A stretch of 64,000 nucleotides of DNA. It comes from Pseudoxanthomonas suwonensis (GTDB lineage Bacteria > Pseudomonadota > Gammaproteobacteria > Xanthomonadales > Xanthomonadaceae). The position numbers and the translations under genes were made by a program. Below are positions 39,267 to 53,873 of the stretch, piece after piece. The stretch is taken from positions 1 to 64,000 of the forward strand of contig NZ_CP011144.1 in NCBI RefSeq assembly GCF_000972865.1. The letters are read 5' to 3'. The notes beneath the pieces were generated by a model that saw only the letters and a list, made by a program, of their open reading frames with translations, ran no database searches and was not told the origin of the DNA. Every line of letters begins with the position of its first letter. Within the stretch, counting starts at the first letter, position 1.

Positions 39267-39785
39267 CTACAGCGGCGGCTTGCCGCGCTTGGCGCGGAAG
39301 TAGTTGCTCAGCCGGCGTCCGGCCTCCTCGCCCAGCACACCGCCGCGCACTTCCACGCGGTGGTTGTGCCGCGGGTCGGCCAGCAAGTCGAACACGCTGC
39401 CGCAGGCCCCGGTCTTGGGATCGGCGGCGCCGTAAACCAGCCGCGCCACCCGCGCATGGACCAGCGCCATGGCGCACATCGCGCAGGGCTCCAGGGTGAC
39501 GTACAGCGTGCTGCCGACCAGGCGATGGTTGCCCAGCGTCCGTCCGGCCTCGCGCATGGCCATGATCTCGGCGTGTGCGCTGGGATCGTGGTCGGCGATG
39601 TTGCGGTTCCAGCCCTCGCCCAGCAGTCGCCCGTCGGCACCGACCAGCACCGCGCCGACCGGGATCTCGTCGAACGCCTGCTCGGCGTGGTCGGCCAGGG
39701 CGAAGGCATGGCGCATCCAGCGTTCATCGGCCGCCACGTCCGGCGGGCCCAGGCCGCTGTCGTCGTTGGAAGCAATGTCGCTCAT
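39267..39785 (-). CDS. tadA: tRNA-specific adenosine deaminase TadA
   Basis: A 172-residue zinc deaminase that makes inosine at position 34 of tRNA-Arg(ACG). Zinc ligands and the proton-shuttling Glu are in [11 protein letters not shown] and [16 protein letters not shown]. The start is uncertain: the ATG at 39785 is used here, but a GTG at 39809 would overlap the stop of the upstream aldo/keto reductase as GTGA, a common coupled arrangement, and would add eight residues. Neither has a clear ribosome-binding site. Confidence 0.94.
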   Translation of the reverse strand: MSDIASNDDSGLGPPDVAADERWMRHAFALADHAEQAFDEIPVGAVLVGADGRLLGEGWNRNIADHDPSAHAEIMAMREAGRTLGNHRLVGSTLYVTLEPCAMCAMALVHARVARLVYGAADPKTGACGSVFDLLADPRHNHRVEVRGGVLGEEAGRRLSNYFRAKRGKPPL

Positions 39786-39805
39786 GCGGTCGCGGCGTCC
39801 GTCGC

Positions 39806-40792
39806 TCACCAGCGCTGGTGCACGTGCGGCCGGATGTCGGCCTCGTAGACCCGGGCCACCGCGTCCATGGTCGCCTGCGGCAGCGCCGGCAGCGCCGCCG
39901 CGGCGATGTTGCCTAGCGCTTGGGCCACGTTGCGCGCGCCCGGGATGACCACCGTCACCGCCTCGTCCATCAGGATCCAGCGCAGCGCCAGCTGCGCCAG
40001 CGTCGCCCCCTCCGGCACCAGCGGCCGCAGCTTCTCCACCGCGGCCAGGCCCACCTCGTACGGCACCCCGGAGAAGGTCTCGCCCACGTCGAAGGCCTCG
40101 CCGTGGCGGTTGAACTGGCGATGGTCGTCGGCCGCGAACTTCGTGTCGCGGCCAAACTTGCCGCTGAGCAGGCCGCTGGCCAGCGGCACCCGCGCGATCA
40201 CCGCCACCTCGCGGCGCTTGGCCTCGCGGAAGAACAACTCGGCCGGCCGCAGCCGGAACATGTTGTAGATGATCTGCACGCTGGCCACGCCCGGGTATTC
40301 GATCGCCTTCAGCGCTTCCTCGACGCGTTCGACGCTGACGCCGTAGTTGCGCAGCTTGCCGCGCTCGACCAGCCGCTCCATCCGCTCGAACAGTTCCGGG
40401 TGGTAGTAGGCGTCGGTCGGCGGGCAGTGCAGCTGGACCAGGTCCAGGCAGTCCGTCTCAAGGTTGCGCAGGCTGCGATCGATCCAGCCTTCGAGATTGT
40501 CCGCGCTGTAGCCCTCGACCGTCTGCTGCGGCAGGCGGCGCCCGGCCTTGGTCGCCACGAACGGCCGTTGGCCACCGCGCTCCTTCAGCACGCGCGCGAT
40601 CAGACGCTCGGAGTGGCCGTCGCCGTAGACGTCGGCCGTGTCGATGAAATCCAGGCCCGCATCCAAAGCCGCATGCAGGGCGGCAACGGACTCGGTGTCG
40701 TCCACCTCGCCCCAGGCCGCCCCGATCGCCCAGGCACCGAAGCCGATCTCGCCAACCCTGCGGCCGGTACGGCCGAAAACCCGCGCTTGCAT
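39806..40792 (-). CDS. Aldo/keto reductase
   Basis: A 328-residue (beta/alpha)8 NADPH-dependent oxidoreductase. The catalytic tetrad can be placed: Asp and Tyr in [11 protein letters not shown], Lys in FVATKAG and His in LVQLHCPP. C-terminal [19 protein letters not shown] holds the cofactor-binding segment. Substrate unknown. It starts 14 bases after the end of the giant sensor kinase and runs into tadA, so the three may share a transcript. Confidence 0.93.
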   Translation of the reverse strand: MQARVFGRTGRRVGEIGFGAWAIGAAWGEVDDTESVAALHAALDAGLDFIDTADVYGDGHSERLIARVLKERGGQRPFVATKAGRRLPQQTVEGYSADNLEGWIDRSLRNLETDCLDLVQLHCPPTDAYYHPELFERMERLVERGKLRNYGVSVERVEEALKAIEYPGVASVQIIYNMFRLRPAELFFREAKRREVAVIARVPLASGLLSGKFGRDTKFAADDHRQFNRHGEAFDVGETFSGVPYEVGLAAVEKLRPLVPEGATLAQLALRWILMDEAVTVVIPGARNVAQALGNIAAAALPALPQATMDAVARVYEADIRPHVHQRW

Positions 40793-40806
40793 GATTCCGT
40801 TGCTCC

Positions 40807-46215
<5,409 letters not shown>

Positions 46216-46347
46216 CCGCCCCTCCCCTGCCCCTCGTGCCGAGGCGCCGATCGTGGCACAGCGCGCCGTCAACCGTCGTGACGACGCGGTGAGGACGGGA
46301 TGGGATTCAGTCGGTGGTCACCGGTCCGAACGGCCGTGGCGCCGGGC

Positions 46348-47931
46348 TCATTCCCACTCGATCGTCGCCGGCGGCTTGCCGCTGATGTCGTAGACCACGC
46401 GCGAGACGCCGCGCAGCTCGTTGATGATGCGATTGGACACCCGGCCGAGGAACTCGTACGGCAGGTGCGCCCAGTGCGCGGTCATGAAGTCGATGGTTTC
46501 GACCGCCCTCAAGGCAATCACCCACTCGTAGGCGCGGGCGTCGCCGACCACGCCGACCGACTTGACCGGCAGGAATACGGCGAAGGCCTGGCTGGTCTTG
46601 TCGTACAGGTCGGCCTTGCGCAGTTCATCGATGAAGATCGCGTCGGCCCTGGCCAGCAGTTCGGCGTACTCGGGCTTGACCTCGCCGAGGATGCGCACGC
46701 CCAGGCCCGGGCCCGGGAACGGGTGGCGGTAGACCATCTCGCGCGGCAGGCCCAGTTCCACGCCCAACCGGCGCACCTCGTCCTTGAACAGCTCGCGCAG
46801 CGGCTCGACCAGTCCCAGCTTCATGTGCTCGGGCAGGCCGCCAACGTTGTGGTGGCTCTTGATGACGTGGGCCTTGCCGGTCTTGCTGCCGGCCGACTCG
46901 ATCACGTCCGGGTAGATCGTGCCTTGGGCCAGCCACTTGGCGTTCTTCAGCTTGCCCGACTCTTCCTCGAAGATCTCCACGAACAGGTTGCCGATGACCT
47001 TGCGCTTGGCCTCCGGGTCGGCGATGCCTTCCAGCGCCTTGAAGTAGCGCTCGCGGGCATCGACCCGGATCACCTTGATGCCCAGGCCATGAGTGTCGGA
47101 CGCGCCAGCGAAGGTGGCCATGACCTGGTCGCCTTCCTGCCAGCGCAGCAGGCCGGTGTCGACGAACACGCAGGTCAGCTGGTCGCCGATGGCCTGGTGC
47201 AGCAACGCGGCCACCACCGAGGAATCGACGCCGCCGGACAGGCCGAGGACGACTTCGTCGGTGCCGACCAGGTCGCGCACGCGCGCGACCTGGTCTTCGA
47301 TGATGTTGGCCGCGGTCCACAGGGTCCGGCAGCCGCAGATGTCGACCACGAAGCGGCGCAGCAGCGCCTGGCCCTGCTTGGTGTGGGTGACTTCGGGATG
47401 GAACTGCACGCCGTACCAGCGGCGGGCGTCGTCGGCGAAGGCCGCGACCGGGATGCGGTCGGTCCTGGCGGTGGTGGTGAAGCCCGGCGGGGCGACCGCG
47501 ACGTGGTCGCCGTGGCTCATCCACACGTCCAGCCGCGGCGGCGAGCCCGGATGGTCCTTCAGCCCCTCGAACAGGCGGTCGGCCGCCACCAGCGAGACCT
47601 CGGCATGGCCGAACTCGCGCTGGTCGGCCGCCTCGGTGGCGCCGCCCAGCTGCACGGCCATGGTCTGCATGCCGTAGCAGATGCCCAGCAGCGGCAGGCC
47701 CGAGTCGAACACCTGCTGTGGCGCGCGCGGCGAGCCTTCCTCGGTGGTGGATTCGGGGCCGCCGGAAAGGATGATGCCCTTCGGCGCGAACGCGGCGATT
47801 TCGGCTGGGTCGTGGTCCCAGGCCCAGATCTCGCAGTAGACGCCGAGCTCGCGGATGCGGCGGGCGATCAGCTGGGTGTACTGCGCGCCGAAGTCGAGGA
47901 TGAGGATCTTGTCGCTGTGGATGTCGGTCAT
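46348..47931 (-). CDS. guaA: GMP synthase (glutamine-hydrolysing)
   Basis: A 527-residue enzyme that aminates XMP to GMP. The N-terminal glutamine amidotransferase domain (about 1-200) has the nucleophile Cys in [11 protein letters not shown] and the His/Glu pair in [11 protein letters not shown]. The ATP-pyrophosphatase domain has the P-loop [13 protein letters not shown], and the C-terminal dimerisation domain ends KPPATIEWE, as usual. [20 protein letters not shown] at 47931 is the standard start. It lies downstream of guaB on the same strand, separated by 199 bases that contain two nested palindromes. Confidence 0.97.
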   Translation of the reverse strand: MTDIHSDKILILDFGAQYTQLIARRIRELGVYCEIWAWDHDPAEIAAFAPKGIILSGGPESTTEEGSPRAPQQVFDSGLPLLGICYGMQTMAVQLGGATEAADQREFGHAEVSLVAADRLFEGLKDHPGSPPRLDVWMSHGDHVAVAPPGFTTTARTDRIPVAAFADDARRWYGVQFHPEVTHTKQGQALLRRFVVDICGCRTLWTAANIIEDQVARVRDLVGTDEVVLGLSGGVDSSVVAALLHQAIGDQLTCVFVDTGLLRWQEGDQVMATFAGASDTHGLGIKVIRVDARERYFKALEGIADPEAKRKVIGNLFVEIFEEESGKLKNAKWLAQGTIYPDVIESAGSKTGKAHVIKSHHNVGGLPEHMKLGLVEPLRELFKDEVRRLGVELGLPREMVYRHPFPGPGLGVRILGEVKPEYAELLARADAIFIDELRKADLYDKTSQAFAVFLPVKSVGVVGDARAYEWVIALRAVETIDFMTAHWAHLPYEFLGRVSNRIINELRGVSRVVYDISGKPPATIEWE

Positions 47932-48037
47932 CGGCGGTGTCTGATGCGAAGGGATGTCGCTAATTGATGGCTCGAATGCAACGGCGTTGCGGCTGATGGG
48001 GCGCATCCGGCCCGGCGCAGCGCGCCGGGCGCTCTGC

Positions 48038-48070
48038 CGGGGTGCGAGGCAATGCCTCGCAAACACCCCG
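48038..48070. repeat. Nested palindrome, first of a pair between guaB and guaA
   Basis: Outer stem CGGGGTG/CACCCCG encloses an inner stem CGAGGC/GCCTCG with loop AAT and a 4-base unpaired CAAA on one side. The same geometry recurs at 48094-48130 with a different stem sequence. Confidence 0.7.
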
Positions 48071-48093
48071 TCTTCGCCCATGGCCGGGCGTTC

Positions 48094-48130
48094 GGCAGGC
48101 CGCGCGGCAGTGCCGCGCAAGCGGCCTGCC
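48094..48130. repeat. Nested palindrome, second of a pair, abutting the guaB stop
   Basis: Outer stem GGCAGGCCGC/GCGGCCTGCC encloses an inner stem GCGGC/GCCGC with loop AGT and a 4-base unpaired GCAA on one side. It ends at the base next to the guaB stop codon. It could slow transcription or protect the guaB message end. Confidence 0.7.
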
Positions 48131-49626
<1,496 letters not shown>

Positions 49627-49724
49627 GACCGTAACCGCCCTCCGCTGCCGCCGTGGGGGCGGTACGCAGCGTCCCGGATCGGGTCTGCGCCTACCGGGCG
49701 GCCACGCCGGCCGCTCCGGGGATG

Positions 49725-50843
49725 TCACCCCCCGGGCACCAACCGCAGCAGCCGGCCCTCGGGCTCGTCGGTCAGTACGTACAGGGCTCCGTCGGGACCG
49801 ATCTTGACGTCGCGCATGCGCTCGCCCAGGTCCTGCAGCAAGACCTCCTGCGGCCCCGGCGCGCCGCCGGCCAGGCTGACCCGGCGCAGGCTCTTCTCGG
49901 CCAGCGCGGCCACCAACAGGTCGCCGCGCCATTCGGGGAACAGTGCCCCGTCGTACAGGGCCAGGCCGCCGGGTGCGATCGACGGCGTCCACTGCAGCAG
50001 CGGCTGCTCCATGCCGTCGCGCTCGGTGAACGGACTGATCAGGGCGCGGCTGTAGTCGCGGCCGTAGGTGATCACCGGCCAGCCGTAGTTGCGCCCCGGT
50101 TCGATCAGGTTGAGCTCGTCGCCGCCGCGCGGACCGTGCTCGTGGGCGTAGATGCGGCCGGAGGCCGGATCATGGACCAGGCCCTGCACGTGGCGGTGGC
50201 CGTAGCTGTAGATCTCCGGCAGGACGCCGTCGCGGCCGACGAAGGGGTTGTCGGCCGGCACCTGGCCGTCGGTATGGATGCGCACGATCGTGCCCATGTG
50301 GCTGTCCAGCTTCTGCGACTCCTCGCGGAAGAAGAAGCCGTCGCCCAGGCCGAGCAGCAGGGTACCGTCGGGCAGCTTGAGCAGGCGCCCGCCGGCGTGC
50401 ACGTCGCCGGACTTGGCCGGGTGCGTGGTGAACACCGGGGTGACCTCGGCGAGCGCGCCGTCGACCAGCCGCGCACGCACGATGCGGGTGTGGTTGGCGT
50501 CCTTGTCGCCATGCGCGAACGACAGGTACAGCACGCCGCTGTCCTCGAAGTCGCGCGCCGGCAGCACGTCGAACAGGCCGGCCTGGCCGGACACGAATAT
50601 CTCGGGCAGTCCCGCCACCGGTTCGGCGAGCAGCTGGCCGTCCTGGACCACCCGCAGCCGTCCCGTGCGCTCGGTGACCAGGATCCTGCCGTCGGGCAGG
50701 AACGCGACCGACCACGGATGCTCAAGACCATCGGCCAGCGTCTGCACCTGCAGGGTAGATGCCTGCGCCGTCGCCGCGGCCGCCGCGCAAACGGCGGCGC
50801 ACATCAGCTTCAAACCATGCGTCTTCAGGCTGCGGATCATCAC
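49725..50843 (-). CDS. PQQ-dependent sugar (aldose) dehydrogenase, soluble beta-propeller type
   Basis: A 372-residue secreted protein with signal peptide (cleavage near ATAQA, about 28). The mature part is a six-bladed propeller of the soluble glucose/sorbosone dehydrogenase family: HPWSVAFLPDGRILVTERTG, LSFAHGDKDANHTRIVRARL, GDVHAGGRLLKLPDGTLLLG, YSYGHRHVQGL and HEHGPRGGDELN, where His and Arg side chains typically contact PQQ and the sugar. Such enzymes oxidise aldoses in the periplasm. No PQQ synthesis genes are in the window, so the cofactor source is open. It is divergent from a small membrane protein gene. Confidence 0.88.
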   Translation of the reverse strand: MMIRSLKTHGLKLMCAAVCAAAAATAQASTLQVQTLADGLEHPWSVAFLPDGRILVTERTGRLRVVQDGQLLAEPVAGLPEIFVSGQAGLFDVLPARDFEDSGVLYLSFAHGDKDANHTRIVRARLVDGALAEVTPVFTTHPAKSGDVHAGGRLLKLPDGTLLLGLGDGFFFREESQKLDSHMGTIVRIHTDGQVPADNPFVGRDGVLPEIYSYGHRHVQGLVHDPASGRIYAHEHGPRGGDELNLIEPGRNYGWPVITYGRDYSRALISPFTERDGMEQPLLQWTPSIAPGGLALYDGALFPEWRGDLLVAALAEKSLRRVSLAGGAPGPQEVLLQDLGERMRDVKIGPDGALYVLTDEPEGRLLRLVPGG

Positions 50844-50932
50844 TGCACCTCTACGCGAATAATGGGAAAAATGGCTGCAGCATCATGCAATGCGCGTGTG
50901 CCGCATTTCCTCACGATCCGGGAGAACATGCC

Positions 50933-51448
50933 GTGAAGACCCATGACTTCGGACGCTTGGCGCTGTCTTTCCTCGTCGCGGTGCTGTTCGCGGTGGTCTG
51001 GGGCGCGGTGGTGCAAACCCAGTACAACCTGCAGGGCCTGGCCTCGCTCGGTGTCGATGTTTCCGGCGTGCGCTGGAGCACCACCGCACGCGACGTGTTC
51101 AGCGGTTTCACCCCGACCTATGGCGGCTACGTGGTCGCACCGGCGTTGCTGGTCGCGTTCCTGGCGGCCGGCTGGATTTCGCGGCGCAGCGCACCGCTTG
51201 CCCGCGCGCTGTGGTTCGCACTGGCAGGACTGCTCGCGGTGTGGGTGGCGATCCCGCTGGTCAACTGGCTGGCACCAGTGGCGCTGCTGGTCGGCGCCAG
51301 CCGCGACGCGATGTGCACCTTCCTGATGGCGGTCGGCGGCGGCGTGGCCGGCCTGTTGTTCGCCTGGATGACCCGGCACCGGCGCCGGCACGAACCGCAG
51401 CCGATGACGGCACCGCTGGAGCCGGACCGCACCAACCCGCTGGCCTAG
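50933..51448 (+). CDS. Small integral membrane protein of unknown function
   Basis: A 171-residue protein with four probable membrane helices (about 8-28, 60-80, 88-110, 120-142) and a basic C-terminal tail rich in His, Arg and Pro. The start is a GTG at 50933, with GGGAG nine bases upstream; starting there puts the first helix right at the N-terminus. I do not recognise a family. It is divergent from the sugar dehydrogenase and convergent with the ctaG-like gene. Confidence 0.7.
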   Translation: MKTHDFGRLALSFLVAVLFAVVWGAVVQTQYNLQGLASLGVDVSGVRWSTTARDVFSGFTPTYGGYVVAPALLVAFLAAGWISRRSAPLARALWFALAGLLAVWVAIPLVNWLAPVALLVGASRDAMCTFLMAVGGGVAGLLFAWMTRHRRRHEPQPMTAPLEPDRTNPLA

Positions 51449-51579
51449 TCGGTACGTACCGACATTGAAGGCGACCGCCGGATGATTCGCGGTCGCCTTC
51501 GCCGAACGATTCCCGAGGCACTAGACCGGCGATGCTGTCCGGCGGCCATCGCTCCCGCCATGGCGGCATCGTGCCGGCG

Positions 51580-52470
51580 TCACCCCGGGCCGCGCATCCG
51601 TTCCAACTGCGCGAATCCCCGCCACATCAGCCAGACCGCTCCCAGCAGGTACGGCACGCAACTGGGCACCCACATCAGCACGCCGGCCAGCTGCTGGTCG
51701 GCCAGCGGCGACAGGCCGAACTGCGGCGCACGCTCGGCATACACCGGGTACAGCACCCGCGGGGAGAAGGTCAGCAGCGCCCCGAGGAAACCCATCTGCA
51801 TCATCACCACGACGATGGCGACCATGCCTGGGCCAGCGCCGGCACGGGGATCGCGGATCCGCCGCCACAGCGCCGACCAGAACCACAGCCCGGCCAGCAG
51901 GAAGCTGGCGTGCATCGCCCAGTGCAGCGGTTCGCTGTGCAGCGCCGCGTCCAGCGCGGACGGCAGGTGCCAGAGCCACATCGCCGCACCGTGGACCAGC
52001 GTCGCAGCCGCCAGTGCGGCACCCGCGCGCAGCTGCAGCGGATGCGCGCGCCGGTGCAGCGCCTGCGACCAGTCGGCCGGCAGCGCGCAGGCGATCGCCG
52101 CCAGCGGCCGCCCGGCCAGCAGCAGCGGCGGCACCAGCGCCAGCAGCAGCATGTGCTGGGCCATGTGCGCGGCCAGCGACCACTCGCCGTACGCATCGAG
52201 CGGCCATACCGTCGCCAGCAGCAAGGCCACCGCGCCGGCGGCGAAGCAGCTGGCCTCCATGACCGAGACGCCGCGCCCGGGTCCGCTGGCGCGCCAAAGG
52301 CGCACGAGTCCGGCCGCGTACAGGCCCAGGAACGCAGCCAGCGGCAACAGCAGCCACGGCGAAAGCGACCAGGCCCGGGCCAGCGTCGGCGGCGCCTCGC
52401 CGCCGGCGTCGTGGGCCAGCAGCGGCGCCGCCAGCGCCAGCCAGGGCAACGCCGCCGCCCTCGCCCACAT
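51580..52470 (-). CDS. ctaG: Cytochrome c oxidase assembly factor, CtaG (caa3) type
   Basis: A 296-residue membrane protein with a signal-like first segment and about six or seven further helices. Conserved stretches of the Caa3_CtaG family are AAHMAQHMLLLALVPPLLLAGRP, HGAAMWLWHLPSALDAAL, LHWAMHASFLLAGLWFWSAL and GFLGALLTFSPRVLYPVYAERA (given here in pieces). The His-rich helices suggest copper handling for the oxidase. The ATG at 52470 was chosen over one at 52512 because it opens directly into the hydrophobic segment. It belongs with the oxidase cluster at 53526-57138. Confidence 0.88.
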   Translation of the reverse strand: MWARAAALPWLALAAPLLAHDAGGEAPPTLARAWSLSPWLLLPLAAFLGLYAAGLVRLWRASGPGRGVSVMEASCFAAGAVALLLATVWPLDAYGEWSLAAHMAQHMLLLALVPPLLLAGRPLAAIACALPADWSQALHRRAHPLQLRAGAALAAATLVHGAAMWLWHLPSALDAALHSEPLHWAMHASFLLAGLWFWSALWRRIRDPRAGAGPGMVAIVVVMMQMGFLGALLTFSPRVLYPVYAERAPQFGLSPLADQQLAGVLMWVPSCVPYLLGAVWLMWRGFAQLERMRGPG

Positions 52471-52527
52471 GCGCTTAGCGGATGGGCGGATACGCTGGCG
52501 GCCGCCGGTCATCGGGAAGGAGCGGAC

Positions 52528-52968
52528 GTGTACTTCTGGATCAAGCTGCTGCACATCACCGCGGTGATGGTGTGGTTCACCGGCCTGTTCTTCCTGCCGC
52601 GGCTGTTCGTGGCCCGCCACCGGGACGAGGCCGATGCCGACCCGGCCTACTTCAATCCGGTCGCCAACCTGCTGTTCTTCCGCCTGGCCACGCCGGCGGC
52701 GATCGCGGCCATCGCCCTGGGCATGGTCCTGATCGCATACGTCCCGTTCGGCGTCTGGCTGGCGGCCAAGCTCGGGATCGTGACCCTGGCGGTGTTGATG
52801 CACCTGTACCTGGGCCTGCACCTGTACCAGCTCGGCCACGGCCGCGACCGCCACGGCGCCACCTTCTACCGGGTGCTGGGCTGGTTGCCGCTGTTCCTGC
52901 TGCTGGCGCTGGCGGCACTGACCGGGGCCAAGCCGGACGGCATCGGCCCGCTGCCGGCCCTGCCCTGA
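52528..52968 (+). CDS. HemJ-like/CopD-family membrane protein
   Basis: A 146-residue protein with four membrane helices. The N-terminus VYFWIKLLHITAVMVWFTGL, followed by FFLPRLFVARH, closely follows the pattern of HemJ, the haem-making protoporphyrinogen oxidase, with His10 in helix 1. HemJ and CopD proteins are related, so the call is kept at family level. The start is a GTG at 52528, five bases after GGAAGGAG. It lies alone on the plus strand inside the minus-strand oxidase cluster, consistent with a haem-related role but not proving it. Confidence 0.8.
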   Translation: MYFWIKLLHITAVMVWFTGLFFLPRLFVARHRDEADADPAYFNPVANLLFFRLATPAAIAAIALGMVLIAYVPFGVWLAAKLGIVTLAVLMHLYLGLHLYQLGHGRDRHGATFYRVLGWLPLFLLLALAALTGAKPDGIGPLPALP

Positions 52969-52985
52969 CCGAGGCGCGCGCCCGG

Positions 52986-53516
52986 TCATTCGGCCGGCGG
53001 CGAATCCTCGCCGCCCTCCTCTTCCTTGGCCTGGTAGCCGTATACGCCGATGCCGTAGCGGAAGGTCAGCGCGCCGCCCAGCCAGCCGGTGACGGTCACC
53101 ATCAGCAATCCCAGCGACGACAGCAGCAGGCCCCACGGCCACACTGCCGCGAGCGGATCGGCCAGGCGCAGGCGCAGTCCGGCCGCGGCAACGGCCAGCA
53201 GCATCACCCCGGACAGGAAATGGCTCCAGGCCGAGACGTGGCGGCGCACGACCCGGATCAGGAACATGTCGCAGGCGCCGACCACCGCCGCGAGCAACCC
53301 GCTGCCGAGGCCGACCAGGTTCAGCCACAACGACAGCTGCCCCCAGAACGCGTCGCCGCGCCACAGGTAGGCCAGGTCGGTCACCGGCAGCAGGCTCAGG
53401 CAGGCGACCGGGTACACCACCAGGATCGGGTGCAGCGGATGCTGGGCGATCGCCACCCGGCTGGCCACGGTATGGCTGCGGGTATCGGGAACCGGTTGCT
53501 TCAGGCTCTTGCGCAT
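52986..53516 (-). CDS. DUF2231 membrane protein
   Basis: A 176-residue protein with four membrane helices. The segment HPLHPILVVYPVACLSLLPV and a later GWLGGALTFRYGIGVYG are the two signatures of DUF2231. The C-terminal tail is acidic (KEEEGGED). It starts 9 bases after the end of the 115-residue membrane gene, so it is probably the last gene of the oxidase operon. Function unknown; DUF2231 proteins often lie near redox genes. Confidence 0.83.
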   Translation of the reverse strand: MRKSLKQPVPDTRSHTVASRVAIAQHPLHPILVVYPVACLSLLPVTDLAYLWRGDAFWGQLSLWLNLVGLGSGLLAAVVGACDMFLIRVVRRHVSAWSHFLSGVMLLAVAAAGLRLRLADPLAAVWPWGLLLSSLGLLMVTVTGWLGGALTFRYGIGVYGYQAKEEEGGEDSPPAE

Positions 53517-53525
53517 GCGCGCTCC

Positions 53526-53873
53526 TCAGGCACAGGGCGACAGCAGGAGGATCGGCACGGTGGTGAACAGCACCGCCACCGCCGCCAGCAGCGACAGCAA
53601 CGCCGTGGCCAACGCGGTGAAGCGGCGCCGGCGCACCGCCGCGTCCGGCGCGTCCGCGGCCGCCGCCGCGCGCCGCGCGCGCAGGCCGAGCCAGGCGATC
53701 GCGAGCAACGCCAGCACGGTCGATCCGAGCATCGTCCAGCGCGCGCCCGGCTGGTTCCAGCCTTCAGCGCAGGCCAGTCCCTGCACGCTGTACACCAGCA
53801 CGAAATGCAGCGCCCATACCGCCATCGGCGCCGCCATGCCTGTCAGGCGCCAGGGCGCGAGCCAGCCGGCCAT
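53526..53873 (-). CDS. Small membrane protein of the oxidase operon
   Basis: A 115-residue protein with three probable membrane helices (about 15-35, 48-64 and 88-110) and an Arg/Ala-rich loop. MAVWALHFVLVYSVQGLACA is the most distinctive stretch. Its ATG shares a base with the stop of the subunit I/III gene (TGATG at 53875-53871), so it is translationally coupled to the oxidase and may be a small accessory or subunit IV-like protein. No firm family assignment. Confidence 0.7.
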   Translation of the reverse strand: MAGWLAPWRLTGMAAPMAVWALHFVLVYSVQGLACAEGWNQPGARWTMLGSTVLALLAIAWLGLRARRAAAAADAPDAAVRRRRFTALATALLSLLAAVAVLFTTVPILLLSPCA

